Source: Streptosporangiaceae bacterium (GTDB lineage Bacteria > Actinomycetota > Actinomycetes > Streptosporangiales > Streptosporangiaceae). Taken from it: a stretch of 12,918 nt of DNA. Shown here piece after piece: positions 1 through 7,727 of this stretch (positions are counted from its first letter, which is position 1; each line of letters opens with the position of its first letter). Where the stretch lies: contig JASHOI010000792.1 of the NCBI GenBank assembly GCA_030041195.1, positions 1 through 12,918 of the forward strand, read 5' to 3'. A program made the translations under genes and the position numbers. Below the pieces are notes generated by a model, which was given only the letters and a program-made list of their open reading frames with translations, searched no databases and was not told where the DNA came from.

Positions 1-915
1 CTGAGCGTGGTCCCGGCCACGGCGGCGGCCGGCAGCGCTGCCGCGATGCGCGCCGTGCGGGCCATGGCCGTGCCGGCGGGCGACCGGCCTGCCGGTTTCT
101 GGTACGGCACCGACAGCCGCGAGGTCACGGTCTCCGGGTCCGCGCCGTATTCGGAACCGGTGACCGGCGGCGCCTACGGCGGCTACATCGGCATGACCGG
201 CAACTGGGCGAACCTCACCGACTGCCACAAGATCGTCGTCTGGTCCGCGACCAACAGCGCGCAGGCCAACGCGAACTACGCCAGGCACCTGGGCATCGGT
301 ACCGGCGTGTATTACTTCATGGGCGGCCCGGGGGTCGACCCGCACTACAACGGCACCACCAGCGAGGCCTCGGCCTGGGGCGCGGAACAGGCCGGACGGG
401 CCCTGGCCGACGCCGCCAAGCAGCACGTGACCTACCCGGTGATCTTCATGGACATCGAGCTGCCCGGCGGCCCGTCCGACTACACCCCGGCCCCGGACAA
501 CGGCTGGAACTCGGTGTACACCTCACCGTGCAGCAGCGTGGTGAAGTCCGACTTCGTCGCCGCGAGCCTTGACCGCGCCGACCTGAACGGGTTCGCGGAC
601 TACGTCACGGCCCACTCCTCGTACAAGGTCGGCGTGTACTCGGCCCCGGGCATCTGGTCCTCGATCTTCGGCACCGGGTCCGACGCGTCGATTCCCACCA
701 CGTACGAGTGGACGTACGAGTCATTCACGAGCAGCCTGGCCAACCCGCCGAGGAGCTGGTGCCTGACCGGCAGCGCGTCGTCGACCTGCGCGAGCTTCTT
801 CGGCGGGGTCACCAGCAGCAGCAAGTACGCCCTGATGTGGCAGTGGTCGGGCGGCGGCGGGAGCGACAACGGCGTCGGCGACTTCGACCAGATCGACGGC
901 AACCGGACGCCGTAG
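1..915 (+). CDS. Secreted GH25-like (lysozyme-superfamily) protein, 5' end cut
   Basis: The frame is open from base 1 and ends at TAG 913-915, so the N-terminus probably lies upstream. A GTG at 7 is the first start inside the window, but no leader can be judged. The first 25 or so residues are Ala-rich (the end of a signal peptide or linker). Counting from that GTG, the body resembles the GH25 barrel layout: GVYYFMGGPG at 100-109, an Ala-rich helix at about 120-140, the strand VIFMDIE at 145-151 (D149, E151 as the DxE acid pair), KVGVYSAPGIW further on, and a closing MWQWSGG...FDQIDGN block like the 'WQ...vD.n' end of GH25 enzymes. GH25 proteins cleave peptidoglycan; whether this one does is inference. 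Several Cys residues fit an exported protein. DUF1906-type glycoside-hydrolase-like domains are an alternative. It is followed at 199 nt by another exported protein on the same strand. Confidence 0.55.
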   Translation: MSVVPATAAAGSAAAMRAVRAMAVPAGDRPAGFWYGTDSREVTVSGSAPYSEPVTGGAYGGYIGMTGNWANLTDCHKIVVWSATNSAQANANYARHLGIGTGVYYFMGGPGVDPHYNGTTSEASAWGAEQAGRALADAAKQHVTYPVIFMDIELPGGPSDYTPAPDNGWNSVYTSPCSSVVKSDFVAASLDRADLNGFADYVTAHSSYKVGVYSAPGIWSSIFGTGSDASIPTTYEWTYESFTSSLANPPRSWCLTGSASSTCASFFGGVTSSSKYALMWQWSGGGGSDNGVGDFDQIDGNRTP

Positions 916-1065
916 GCGCCGCGGAGGCGGTGGGCCGGCGCACGGGCAAGAATCGCCTGTGGTTCGGTTACCTCACGGGCGTTTCCTACCAGTTCTCAAT
1001 CGCCGCGGCATAAACGGCGTGGTGGCGTGACGCTGGATAGCCACCTCTGTAGCCTCCGAAATTAC

Positions 1066-1093
1066 GACACGCCCACAGGGGGAATGGCGTGTT
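1066..1093 (+). promoter_or_regulatory. 7-bp inverted repeat in the leader of the 487-aa secreted protein gene
   Basis: ACACGCC (1067-1073) and GGCGTGT (1086-1092) are perfect inverted copies around a 12-nt spacer. A possible G-T pair extends the stem by one position. The element ends 21 nt before the chosen ATG at 1114 and just before the GGGGG ribosome-binding tract at 1102-1106. It could be an operator or a leader hairpin affecting translation. No convincing -35/-10 pair was found around it, so its role is open. Confidence 0.3.
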
Positions 1094-1113
1094 ACTTATC
1101 CGGGGGCATTCAG

Positions 1114-2577
1114 ATGGGATTCTCACGCTCGCAGCGCGCCACCAAATGCGCCGCCGCGGCGACGACGGCGGCGCTGGCAGCCGCGCTGGCCTACCCGGCC
1201 GCCGCGGTCGGGAGCGCTGGCCTGGGCGATAGCGTCACGGCGATAACGGAGGCAGTCGTCGCGCCGGTGGCGCCCCCGGGCTGTGCCTGGCCAGTCGAGA
1301 CCACTCCCGCCACCGCTAATGCCGCGGCGCCCGACCCGTTCGCCGCCTACTGGGTCACCCCGTTCCTCGCCAGCCGCAGCGAATCGATAACGATCAGCGG
1401 CTCGTTCCCGACGAGCCGATTCATGTCGTTTGCGGTATACAACGACTCTTTTCAGCTGTTCACCAACACCGTCGACGGGAAACGTGTTTCCTCGTATCTT
1501 TCCGGCTACCAGATAGCCCCCGATCCGGGCATGGGCAACCCGTGGCGCACCGGGCGGGTGCGCAAGGGGGCGCGGTTCACCATCCGCCTGATGCCGACGG
1601 TCACGGCGGCACAGCAGCGTTCCGAGAACGCGATCCCGACGATCGACCAGGGCGCCCCGGCCGACACGTCCGGGCCGTCGGGAGTGGGCTACGTGATCTT
1701 CCGGGTCTACCTTCCGGCCGGGGGCGACGCCGCCGTGCGGCTTCCGTCGGTCACGGTCACCGATGACGGGCACAGCACCACCCTGACCCGCTGCAGCAGC
1801 CAGTCCGGGGTGACGTCGGAGGCGGTTTCCGCACAGCGGACCACGCCAGCGAGCACGCTCGCGGTGCTGAACGGCCTGCGCGACGACGGGGTGGCCATGT
1901 CGTGCACGTCCGGCTGCACGGCCCCGGAACTTCAGTACTTCGGCCCGTCGGCTGACTCACAAGCCGGGGTCTTCCCCAACCCGGCCAACGCGTACATCGA
2001 GATGCGGTTCACGCCGAAGCCGGGATATGTGGTCGTGACCCACGGCAAGGCCCCGACAAGCCCGACCACCGCGGGCCACGGGGCACCGGGAAACTCTCTC
2101 GGCGCCCACCCCGTGTCCTGGACCAAGCCGAAGTTCCAGGTTCTCTACTGGTCGATAGCCAACTACCTGGGCACGCAGCCCTACCCGGTCGTGGAAACCA
2201 GCCAGGGCGCAAACGCCCAGTTCGGCGGGTCGCCGGACTACCTGACCACGCTGCAGGACGGCTACTACACCGTGGTGTCCTCGCTGGCGTCGGCCAAGCC
2301 GTCGGCCGCGTCCCTGAAGGCCGATGACGCGACCTGGATCCCGGCGACTAATTCCGGCACGCCCGAGTTCCAGCTGCTGCGCAACATGCTCCCGCAGCAG
2401 TCGCTGTACCCGGAGGCGTTCGCGTTCATCAAGCCGCCGGGCGACCCGTCGGACATCATCACGCCGGCCAAGGTCAGGCAGCAGATGGGCGCCTACTACC
2501 CGCAGACCGCGCAGTGCCCGGTCGCCACGTTCGAGGCCGGCGGCTGGGCCGCCTGCCTGGCGGCCAGCAAGGCCTAG
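1114..2577 (+). CDS. Secreted protein of unknown function (487 aa)
   Basis: I do not recognise the family with certainty. The frame is open from 1027, but ATG 1114 is the best start: GGGGG at 1102-1106 is spaced 7 nt from it, and the protein then begins with a classical export signal (MGFSRSQR, a hydrophobic Ala/Leu stretch at about 10-25, and a YPAAA cleavage region near 26-31). The mature part is rich in Thr, Ser, Pro and Gly and has no second membrane segment. It contains the recognisable blocks [44 protein letters not shown] and [11 protein letters not shown]. Cysteines come in likely pairs (CTSGC mid-protein; one C early in PPGCAWP and two near the C-terminal WAAC end), which suits an extracytoplasmic disulfide protein. 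Its stop overlaps the convergent xylA stop. It could be cell-surface or fully released; no LPXTG or lipobox was seen. Confidence 0.8.
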   Translation: MGFSRSQRATKCAAAATTAALAAALAYPAAAVGSAGLGDSVTAITEAVVAPVAPPGCAWPVETTPATANAAAPDPFAAYWVTPFLASRSESITISGSFPTSRFMSFAVYNDSFQLFTNTVDGKRVSSYLSGYQIAPDPGMGNPWRTGRVRKGARFTIRLMPTVTAAQQRSENAIPTIDQGAPADTSGPSGVGYVIFRVYLPAGGDAAVRLPSVTVTDDGHSTTLTRCSSQSGVTSEAVSAQRTTPASTLAVLNGLRDDGVAMSCTSGCTAPELQYFGPSADSQAGVFPNPANAYIEMRFTPKPGYVVVTHGKAPTSPTTAGHGAPGNSLGAHPVSWTKPKFQVLYWSIANYLGTQPYPVVETSQGANAQFGGSPDYLTTLQDGYYTVVSSLASAKPSAASLKADDATWIPATNSGTPEFQLLRNMLPQQSLYPEAFAFIKPPGDPSDIITPAKVRQQMGAYYPQTAQCPVATFEAGGWAACLAASKA

Positions 2578-3737
2578 CGGACGCCGTAGAGGTATTCGAG
2601 CGCGAGCTGGTCGAGGCGCTCGAAGTTCATGCCGCGATCGGCGAGCACCGGGATGTCCGGGACGAAACCGCGGATGTCGCGCCAGGTCTCCCCGTCGGCG
2701 AGAGTGGGCAGCGAGAGGTCCGGCACCCTGGCGGCCGCCAGGGCCGCCGTTACTTCCGGGTCGGAACGGAACGCCCGCACCTTCTCGCGCAGGATCAGGT
2801 AATTGCGCATGCAGGCGGCCGCCGACACCCATACCCCGTCGTCGTTCTCGGTGCGCGGCGGCTTGTAGTCGAAGTGCACCGGCCCGTCGTACCCGCCGGC
2901 CTCGAGCGCGTCGACCACCCAGAACGCTCCCCGCGCGTTGCCGACCCCGAACCGCAGGTCCTGGTCGTAGCGGGGCCCGTGCTGGCCGTTCAGGTCGATG
3001 TGGAACAGCTTGCCGTGCCACAGCGCCTGAGTGATCGCATGGGCGTAGTTGAGCCCGGACATCTCCTCGTGCCCGACCTCCGGGTTGATGCCGACCATCT
3101 CGGGGTGCTCGAGCTCGTTGATGAACGCCAGCGCGTGCCCGGCGGTGGGCAGCAGGATGTCGCCGCGCGGCTCGTTCGGCTTGGGCTCGATCGCGAAGCG
3201 CAGGTTGTACCCCTGGTCGAGGACGTAAGCGCAGAGGACGTCGAACGCCTCCTTGCACCGGTCGAGCGCCGCCCGGATGTCCTTGGACGCCCCGGACTCG
3301 GCGCCGTCGCGGCCGCCCCAGCAGACGTAGACCCTGGCCCCGAGCTCGGCCGCGAGGTCGAGGTTGCGCATCACCTTGGCCAGCGCGAACCGGCGCACGT
3401 CCCGGTCGTTGGCGGTGAACCCGCCTTCCTTGAAGATCGGGTGCCCGAACAGGTTCGTGGTCGCCGTGGTCACCACCAGGCCGGTCTCGTCGAGCGCCTT
3501 TCGGAACGCAGCGATCCTGCCTGCCCGCTCCTCGTCGGTGTCGTCGAACGCGAACACGTCATTGTCGTGGAAGTTCACGCCGTAGGCGCCGATCTCGGCG
3601 AGCTTGCGGACCGCGCGCTCGGCGGGCATCGGCGGCCGGACCGCCGTGCCGAACACGTCCACGCCCTGCCAGCCGACGGTCCAGATCCCGAAGGAGAAGC
3701 GGTCGGCGGGTGTCGGTGCATAGTTGTCGGTGCTCAC
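2574..3737 (-). CDS. xylA: Xylose isomerase (EC 5.3.1.5), class I, actinobacterial type
   Basis: This cytoplasmic TIM-barrel enzyme interconverts D-xylose and D-xylulose (and D-glucose and D-fructose) using two divalent metals. At 387 residues it has the length of Streptomyces enzymes. All key residues are present, each three positions later than in the Streptomyces numbering: H57 and D60 in NFHDND, W140 in CWGGRDG, E184 and K186 in IEPKPNEP, E220 and H223 in NPEVGHE, D248 in FHIDLNGQ, D258 and D260 in RYDQD, and D290 in HFDYKP. The signature [21 protein letters not shown] is also typical. The start is GTG 3737, overlapping the xylB stop as GTGA, with AAAGGA about 7 nt upstream; translation is probably coupled to xylB. 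Its TAG stop shares a CTAG with the convergent upstream gene. No damage is visible and I expect an active enzyme. Confidence 0.97.
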   Translation of the reverse strand: MSTDNYAPTPADRFSFGIWTVGWQGVDVFGTAVRPPMPAERAVRKLAEIGAYGVNFHDNDVFAFDDTDEERAGRIAAFRKALDETGLVVTTATTNLFGHPIFKEGGFTANDRDVRRFALAKVMRNLDLAAELGARVYVCWGGRDGAESGASKDIRAALDRCKEAFDVLCAYVLDQGYNLRFAIEPKPNEPRGDILLPTAGHALAFINELEHPEMVGINPEVGHEEMSGLNYAHAITQALWHGKLFHIDLNGQHGPRYDQDLRFGVGNARGAFWVVDALEAGGYDGPVHFDYKPPRTENDDGVWVSAAACMRNYLILREKVRAFRSDPEVTAALAAARVPDLSLPTLADGETWRDIRGFVPDIPVLADRGMNFERLDQLALEYLYGVR

Positions 3738-5179
3738 GAGCCGGTCCTTTCGTCCCAGGTGGCGGTGTCATCGCGGAGCGCCGCGTGACGCTGGCGGATC
3801 TGCGGCTGCTCCGGGCCGGTGTAGCTTTCGGTGGGCCGCGGCGGCCACTGCGGCGGTTCCGGTGTCCCGGCCAGCGCCCAGGCGGCCTGGCGTGCCGCGC
3901 CCAGTGCAACGTACTCCTCGGGCTCGGGCACGATGACCGGCGAGAAGAAGATCCCCGGCGCGGCCTGACGGACCGCGGGCGATTTCGCGCCGCCGCCGAT
4001 CAGCAGCACTCGCCCGGAGGCGGGCTCCGTCCCGCTCCCGCAGGCCGCCGCGATCCGGTCGGCCGCGTCGGCCAGCGAGGCGAGCAGCGCCTCGACAGCG
4101 GCCCGCGCCAGGTTCTCCCTGGTCGCGTTCTGTGTGGTGAGCCCGCGCAGCACCCCGGTGGCGTCCGGCCGGTCCGGGGTCCGCTCGCCGTCCAGGTAAG
4201 GCAGCAGCGTGATCCCGCCAGCGCCCGGTTCGGCCGCCAGCGCCAGGGCGTCAAGCCCGGCGAGGTCGGTGCCGAGCAGCGACGCGATCGCGGACAGCAC
4301 CAGGCCAGCGTTGATCGTGCACACGAGGGGCAGGAACCGCCCCGTGGCGTCGGCGAACCCGGCCACCGCGCCGGACGGGTCGTCCGCTGGCACGTCGCTG
4401 ACCGCGAACGCCGTGCCGGATGTGCCGATCGAAACCGCGACGTCCCCGGGCCGCAGGCCCAGCCCGAGCGCCGCGCCCATGTTGTCCCCGGTTCCCGGGG
4501 ACACCGCGGCGCCCCAGCCGGTGTGCCCGACGACCTCGCTCGGCGCCGCCACCCTGGGCAGCGTGACCGCGTGCCCGACGGCCGCGGCGGCCACGTCGGG
4601 CAGCCAGGTCCCGGACGCGGGCGAGAAGTAGCCGGTGCCGGACGCGTCGCCGCGGTCGGTGATGATCGGGGCTCCCCACTCCGCCCCCGCGCGGCCCTGC
4701 TCGCCCATCCCGCCGAGCAGCCGCCAGGTCAGCCAGTCGTGCGGGAGCAGCACGGCGAAGACCCGTTTCGCGTTGGCCGGCTCGTGCTCGGCGAGCCACC
4801 GCAGCTTGGTGACCGTGAACGAGGCCGTTGGGACGCTCCCGGTCTTCGCCGCCCACCACTCCGGGCCACCGAACTCGCCGACAAGCTCGGCCGCCGCGCC
4901 GGCCGACCGCAGGTCGTTCCACAGCAGCGCGGGCCGGATCACCTTGCCGTCTTCGTCCAGCGCGACCATGCCGTGCTGCTGGCCGGCCACGCCAACCGCG
5001 GCGGCGCGTTCCAGCAGGCCGTCGCCGGCCTGCTGCAGCGCCGACCACCACACCTCGGGGTCGGCCTCGGTGCCGGGCGGATGCGGCGCCTGCCCCCGCC
5101 CGATCACGGTGCCGTCGTCGGCATCACAGAGCACGACCTTGGTCGACTGGGTCGACGAATCCACTCCGGCGACGAGCAT
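3734..5179 (-). CDS. xylB: Xylulokinase (EC 2.7.1.17), FGGY family
   Basis: It phosphorylates D-xylulose with ATP to D-xylulose-5-phosphate, feeding the pentose phosphate pathway. An upstream in-frame start exists at 5230, but ATG 5179 is preferred: it has GGAAGGGG about 6 nt upstream and gives the canonical N-terminus [17 protein letters not shown] with the phosphate-1 motif and D7. The 481-residue product shows the FGGY layout: [10 protein letters not shown] at about 63-72 and LLWNDLRS at 86-92, both in the sugar-binding lobe; [13 protein letters not shown] at 229-241 with the expected catalytic base D232; SIGTSG at 250-255; the [10 protein letters not shown] loop near 329-338; and the adenosine motif IGGGAKSP at 394-401. 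Genus-typical Ala-rich divergence is seen but no missing motif. It is the first gene of the xylBA pair. No xylose transporter or ROK-type XylR lies in the window, so uptake and control must be elsewhere. Confidence 0.95.
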   Translation of the reverse strand: MLVAGVDSSTQSTKVVLCDADDGTVIGRGQAPHPPGTEADPEVWWSALQQAGDGLLERAAAVGVAGQQHGMVALDEDGKVIRPALLWNDLRSAGAAAELVGEFGGPEWWAAKTGSVPTASFTVTKLRWLAEHEPANAKRVFAVLLPHDWLTWRLLGGMGEQGRAGAEWGAPIITDRGDASGTGYFSPASGTWLPDVAAAAVGHAVTLPRVAAPSEVVGHTGWGAAVSPGTGDNMGAALGLGLRPGDVAVSIGTSGTAFAVSDVPADDPSGAVAGFADATGRFLPLVCTINAGLVLSAIASLLGTDLAGLDALALAAEPGAGGITLLPYLDGERTPDRPDATGVLRGLTTQNATRENLARAAVEALLASLADAADRIAAACGSGTEPASGRVLLIGGGAKSPAVRQAAPGIFFSPVIVPEPEEYVALGAARQAAWALAGTPEPPQWPPRPTESYTGPEQPQIRQRHAALRDDTATWDERTGS

Positions 5180-5506
5180 GATCGCCCCTTCCGTCCGGCG
5201 ACCCCAAAATTCGATCACAGCCCCGCGCACCCTCGCCAGCCGCCTTCTGCACGGCGGCGCGCTGGATTCATACGGGGTGAAGGGACCCTTACTGTTCCTG
5301 TTTTAACAGCGTGGGTCCCTTCACCCCGAATAGCACAGGGCGGCGGGCTCGCGGTGCGGGCGCCCGGACGGGCCGCTCCACGTGGCGGGGCCGCTGCAGG
5401 CGTATTTGGGACTGCCTCCCGTCCGGCCACGGTGAGCTGGGCACCGGTGCCTGAGCTGGCCCATCGATCCTTCCGTCCGGGGCCGGAATGAGGGACGCTG
5501 GGCGGC
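5180..5506. other. Divergent intergenic region between xylB and the DNA glycosylase gene
   Basis: This 327-nt non-coding stretch must hold the xylBA promoter (leftward) and a glycosylase promoter (rightward). I could not assign clear -35/-10 boxes on either strand. It contains a large hairpin (5273-5328) and the octamer CCGTCCGG at 5191-5198, 5419-5426 and 5473-5480, with one inverted copy (CCGGACGG) at 5364-5371. The first and last plus-oriented copies extend to a 12-nt direct repeat, CCTTCCGTCCGG (5187-5198 and 5469-5480). The frame open through this region is a by-product of GC bias and shows no recognisable protein. Confidence 0.6.
5273..5328. repeat. Large imperfect inverted repeat (24-bp arms, 8-nt loop)
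   Basis: The left arm 5273-5296 and the right arm 5305-5328 pair at 21 of 24 positions. The outer 16 bp are perfect (CGGGGTGAAGGGACCC against GGGTCCCTTCACCCCG), then three mismatches, then CTGTT/AACAG plus one T-A pair, closing a CCTGTTTT loop. No U-tract follows on either strand. It sits 93 nt upstream of the xylB start and 178 nt upstream of the glycosylase start, between divergent genes, where a terminator is not expected. A dispersed palindromic element or a transcription insulator is plausible. Confidence 0.85.
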
Positions 5507-6148
5507 GTGGCGACGTCACGGCGCGCGCAGGAGATCCGTACCGGGCTCGCCCGGCTGCACGCAGCCGATCCAGTTCTCGCGCAGCTCATCGATGACCGGC
5601 CCGGTTTCGACCCCGACGCCTGGATACAGAGGCTGCCCGCAATGAATCTGTTCGCCGCACTGGTCTTTCAGGTCATCGGGCAGCAGATCTCGGTGATCGC
5701 GGCAACCGCGATCTTCGCACGCCTCACCAGCCAGTTCGCTGGCCGCGTGCCGAACGCCGACGAGCTTGCGGCCGTGGATGAGGAGACGCTGCGGGGTCTC
5801 GGGCTGTCCCGGCGCAAGGCCGCCACCGTGCTTGATCTCGCGCAGCGCTTCACCGACGGGCGGCTGTCAGAGGCCGAGCTGCAGAAGCTGCCCGACGCGG
5901 AAGTGATCAGGCGGCTCACGGAGATCAAGGGGATCGGCCCGTGGACCGTGCAGGGCGCGCTTCTCATCGCGCTGCGCCGGCCGGACCTGGTTCGCGCGGA
6001 CGACCTCGCCCTGCGTCGCTCGATCCAGGCGCACTACGGCCTCGACCACTTGCCTGACGCTACCGAGGTCGCAGGCTTCGCCCGGCGCTGGAGCCCATAC
6101 GGAAGCCTGGCCTCGAGCCTGCTGCTGGCCGCCGCACGGCCGAGCTGA
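5507..6148 (+). CDS. DNA-3-methyladenine glycosylase II-like HhH-GPD protein
   Basis: This is a base-excision repair glycosylase of the AlkA/HhH-GPD superfamily, predicted to excise alkylated purines from DNA. It has 213 residues, shorter than E. coli AlkA because it lacks the N-terminal beta domain, as do many actinobacterial members. Visible motifs are VFQVIGQQIS at 53-62 (helix with the conserved QQ-S), GLSRRKAATVLDLA at 99-112, the helix-hairpin-helix LTEIKGIGPWTVQGALL at 137-153, and VRADDLALRR at 162-171, where D166 matches the catalytic aspartate (AlkA D238 position). The GTG start at 5507 is 11 nt from a weak AGGGA; no better in-frame start was seen. It stands alone on its strand, and its stop lies 21 nt from the convergent stop of the 162-residue gene. 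The exact damaged base cannot be told from sequence. Confidence 0.9.
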   Translation: MATSRRAQEIRTGLARLHAADPVLAQLIDDRPGFDPDAWIQRLPAMNLFAALVFQVIGQQISVIAATAIFARLTSQFAGRVPNADELAAVDEETLRGLGLSRRKAATVLDLAQRFTDGRLSEAELQKLPDAEVIRRLTEIKGIGPWTVQGALLIALRRPDLVRADDLALRRSIQAHYGLDHLPDATEVAGFARRWSPYGSLASSLLLAAARPS

Positions 6149-6169
6149 CCGGCTACGCACTGCCCGTCA

Positions 6170-6658
6170 TTAGAAGTAGTTCGGGTCTAGGCGGCGCTCG
6201 ATGGCGAGGAAATCGCGATCTGCCGGGAGCGCAGACCAGGGCCAGGTCAGCCGGACTCCGTCGTCGCAGTCAACCGAGAAGGTCTGGTCATCGCAGTTGA
6301 CCTCGTATGTCCAAGCGCCTGGCTGACCATCCTCCACGGTGAATCCGCAGTCCAGGATCGCGGCCGGGTCTCCCTGGGTGTAGCGCAAGAGGGCATGCCA
6401 CGACGTGTTCGGGTCACCCACGCCAGGGTCGGCGTACATGTCGAATTTGGCGACGTCTGCTTCGGTGGGGTCTGGCGCGCCAGCGCCGACGATCTGCAGG
6501 TTGGTGATTGCCTCCCGCAACGCAGCGGGGTCCCTGCTCGCCCGCCGCAGCCAGTGCAGCACCGTGATGCCAATCCCGTAGGGCATGCTGTCGTAGTGGT
6601 TGTAGGACTCCTTGACCTGGCCGTTGGCCACGAACCTGATATAGCCGCTCGTTGACAT
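6170..6658 (-). CDS. Hypothetical protein, 162 aa, cytoplasmic
   Basis: I do not recognise a family. The frame is open further upstream to 6895, but ATG 6658 is preferred: GGAGGG lies about 7 nt upstream, and the longer version would start inside the loop of a terminator hairpin. The protein begins MSTSGYIRFVANGQVKESYN, followed by HYDSMPYGIGITVLHWLRRA at 21-40, an Ala-rich helix at about 44-55, and an acidic Cys/Trp-containing C-terminal half (DCGFTVEDG at 103-111, GAWTYEVNCDDQ at 114-125, VDCDDGVRLTWPWSALP at 129-145). There is no signal peptide or membrane segment. The net charge is acidic. The alternating beta-like pattern 'W.YEV.C.D..F.V.C.DG' suggests a small beta-sheet domain. It is probably transcribed from its own promoter within 6659-6864, since a terminator separates it from the operon upstream. 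Confidence 0.72.
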   Translation of the reverse strand: MSTSGYIRFVANGQVKESYNHYDSMPYGIGITVLHWLRRASRDPAALREAITNLQIVGAGAPDPTEADVAKFDMYADPGVGDPNTSWHALLRYTQGDPAAILDCGFTVEDGQPGAWTYEVNCDDQTFSVDCDDGVRLTWPWSALPADRDFLAIERRLDPNYF

Positions 6659-6965
6659 CGGGTGGCCCTCCATGCCGGGAAGCGGCCCGCACATGCCGCA
6701 TGTCCGCTCAGTCTGCGCTGCCCTCCACCAGATCGCCAGGACCTGAGCCTGGCACAGCCACGCTGCTAGGCCGCGCCGGTGACCGATCATCTCGCGGACC
6801 CTGCTCGCGCCCACATCGACGGCCTCCGTCAGACCGCTGCGGGAGACGAACTGGTGTTTGAAAAGATCTAGGAGCCTGGGCGGCGGTATTTGCACGCGAG
6901 GCTCCTAGATCATTTAGGCTGGCTCCGGCGGAGGGCGCCGGGCCGCACCGGTGACGGTCCGGGGA
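6659..6965. other. Intergenic region upstream of the 162-aa gene
   Basis: This 307-nt region contains the terminator hairpin at 6865-6911 and, left of it, about 200 nt that should carry the promoter of the leftward 162-residue gene. No clear promoter boxes were identified. An in-frame extension of that gene runs through it, but its translation (for example ERTCGMCGPLPGMEGHP next to the chosen start) shows no domain I recognise. I treat it as non-coding with moderate confidence. Confidence 0.5.
6865..6911 (-). terminator. Intrinsic terminator of the lacI-GATase-like operon
   Basis: A perfect 13-bp inverted repeat, AGGCTCCTAGATC (6899-6911) and its complement (6865-6877), encloses a 21-nt loop. 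Read on the minus strand, the stem is followed directly by TTTTCAAAC, the layout of a Rho-independent terminator. Its first base lies 54 nt past the stop of the GATase-like gene. Read on the plus strand it is followed by ATTTAGG, so weak bidirectional action is possible, although no plus-strand gene ends here. Confidence 0.75.
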
Positions 6966-7712
6966 TCACGCCTGGCGGGCCAGCCAGCGCACCAGGTTGA
7001 CCCACAGCCGGGCGTACCCCGGCCATTCCATGAACTCCGGCGGGCCCCAGTGCGGTGCGCAGTCGGACGTGAACACGGCGCCGCGGCCCCCGTGATACTC
7101 ACCGCAGGCGATGAGCGGGTCGGCTCGGCAGCTAACCACCACGGCGGCGGCCGGTTTCGGCGTCACCCGGTTGTAGCCGAGCAGCCTGGGCCAGGTGGCG
7201 GGCAGGCCGGCCAGCACCGGATGATCCGGCGCGCCCGGCGCCGGCACCACGCCCTGCGGCGCCTCCACCCGGTCGTCGGTCTCGCCGATCGTCACCGGGA
7301 GCACGTCTTCCACCGGGGTTCCGTGGTATCTCGCCTTGCCCTCGATCCCGGCGAACGACAGGTAGCCGCCGATCATCAGCAGCCCGCCGCCGCCGCGCAC
7401 GTACTCCTCGACGACCGCGAGCCGGTTCGGCGACGGGATCGAGCGCTCGAACACGTCCGGCGACAGCAGCAAGCTGTTCGCGCCGATGTCGCTGAGGATG
7501 ACCGCGTCGTAGCCGGCGAGCGCGTCAACGACACCGGGGAACTGCCCGGGAACCAGGTGGCCGGGCAGGTACTCGACATCGATCCCGGCTCCGGAGAGCG
7601 CGGCGCGAAGCTGCCCGGCACCCTCCACATACGTGCTCGTCGTGAACGAGTCGACGCCCTTGATGTGCAGGCTGTGCGTGACCCAGCTCTCGCCGCAGAG
7701 CAGCACCCGCAT
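6966..7712 (-). CDS. GATase-like (ThuA/DUF1355-type) protein, catalytic Cys absent
   Basis: This 248-residue cytoplasmic protein has the class I glutamine-amidotransferase-like fold seen in ThuA-related and DUF1355-type proteins, many of which sit in carbohydrate-utilisation loci. ATG 7712 is chosen over the earlier GTG 7736 because GGAGGA lies 6 nt upstream. Features: MRVLLCGESWVTHSLHIKG at 1-19, a conserved 'GES W' N-terminal block; AGYDAVILSDIGANSLLL at 66-83; EYVRGGGGLLMIGGYLSFAG at 103-122, the position of the nucleophile elbow, where G115-G116-Y117 replaces the GxCxG of true amidotransferases; HPVLAGLP at 164-171; and GRGAVFTSDCAPHWGPPEFM at 209-228, ending in a Trp-rich helix. Lack of the Cys argues against glutamine hydrolysis. 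It lies 36 nt downstream of the LacI-family gene and is probably co-transcribed. The biochemical role is unknown. Confidence 0.82.
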   Translation of the reverse strand: MRVLLCGESWVTHSLHIKGVDSFTTSTYVEGAGQLRAALSGAGIDVEYLPGHLVPGQFPGVVDALAGYDAVILSDIGANSLLLSPDVFERSIPSPNRLAVVEEYVRGGGGLLMIGGYLSFAGIEGKARYHGTPVEDVLPVTIGETDDRVEAPQGVVPAPGAPDHPVLAGLPATWPRLLGYNRVTPKPAAAVVVSCRADPLIACGEYHGGRGAVFTSDCAPHWGPPEFMEWPGYARLWVNLVRWLARQA

Positions 7713-7727
7713 GGGCAGTCCTCCGTT

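Noticed and set aside
1021..1045. GGTGGC...GCCACC 6-bp inverted repeat as terminator of the GH25-like gene
   Set aside because: Short stem, 13-nt loop and no U-tract; not convincing above background.
1957..3258. A 433-codon open frame on the minus strand over the secreted-protein gene and xylA
   Set aside because: It is Arg/Ala/Gly-rich with no domain and lies in a shadow frame of two well-supported genes; typical of GC-rich DNA.
2574..5179. Control of xylBA by the LacI-family protein of this window
   Set aside because: No TTGCGCAA operator was found upstream of xylB, and another locus and terminator lie between.
3710..5491. A 593-codon plus-strand frame antisense to xylB
   Set aside because: It is antisense to a textbook xylulokinase and its translation has no recognisable fold; a codon-bias shadow.
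6659..6895. A 79-residue N-terminal extension of the 162-aa protein
   Set aside because: Its start lies in the loop of a terminator hairpin, and a much better ribosome-binding site precedes ATG 6658.
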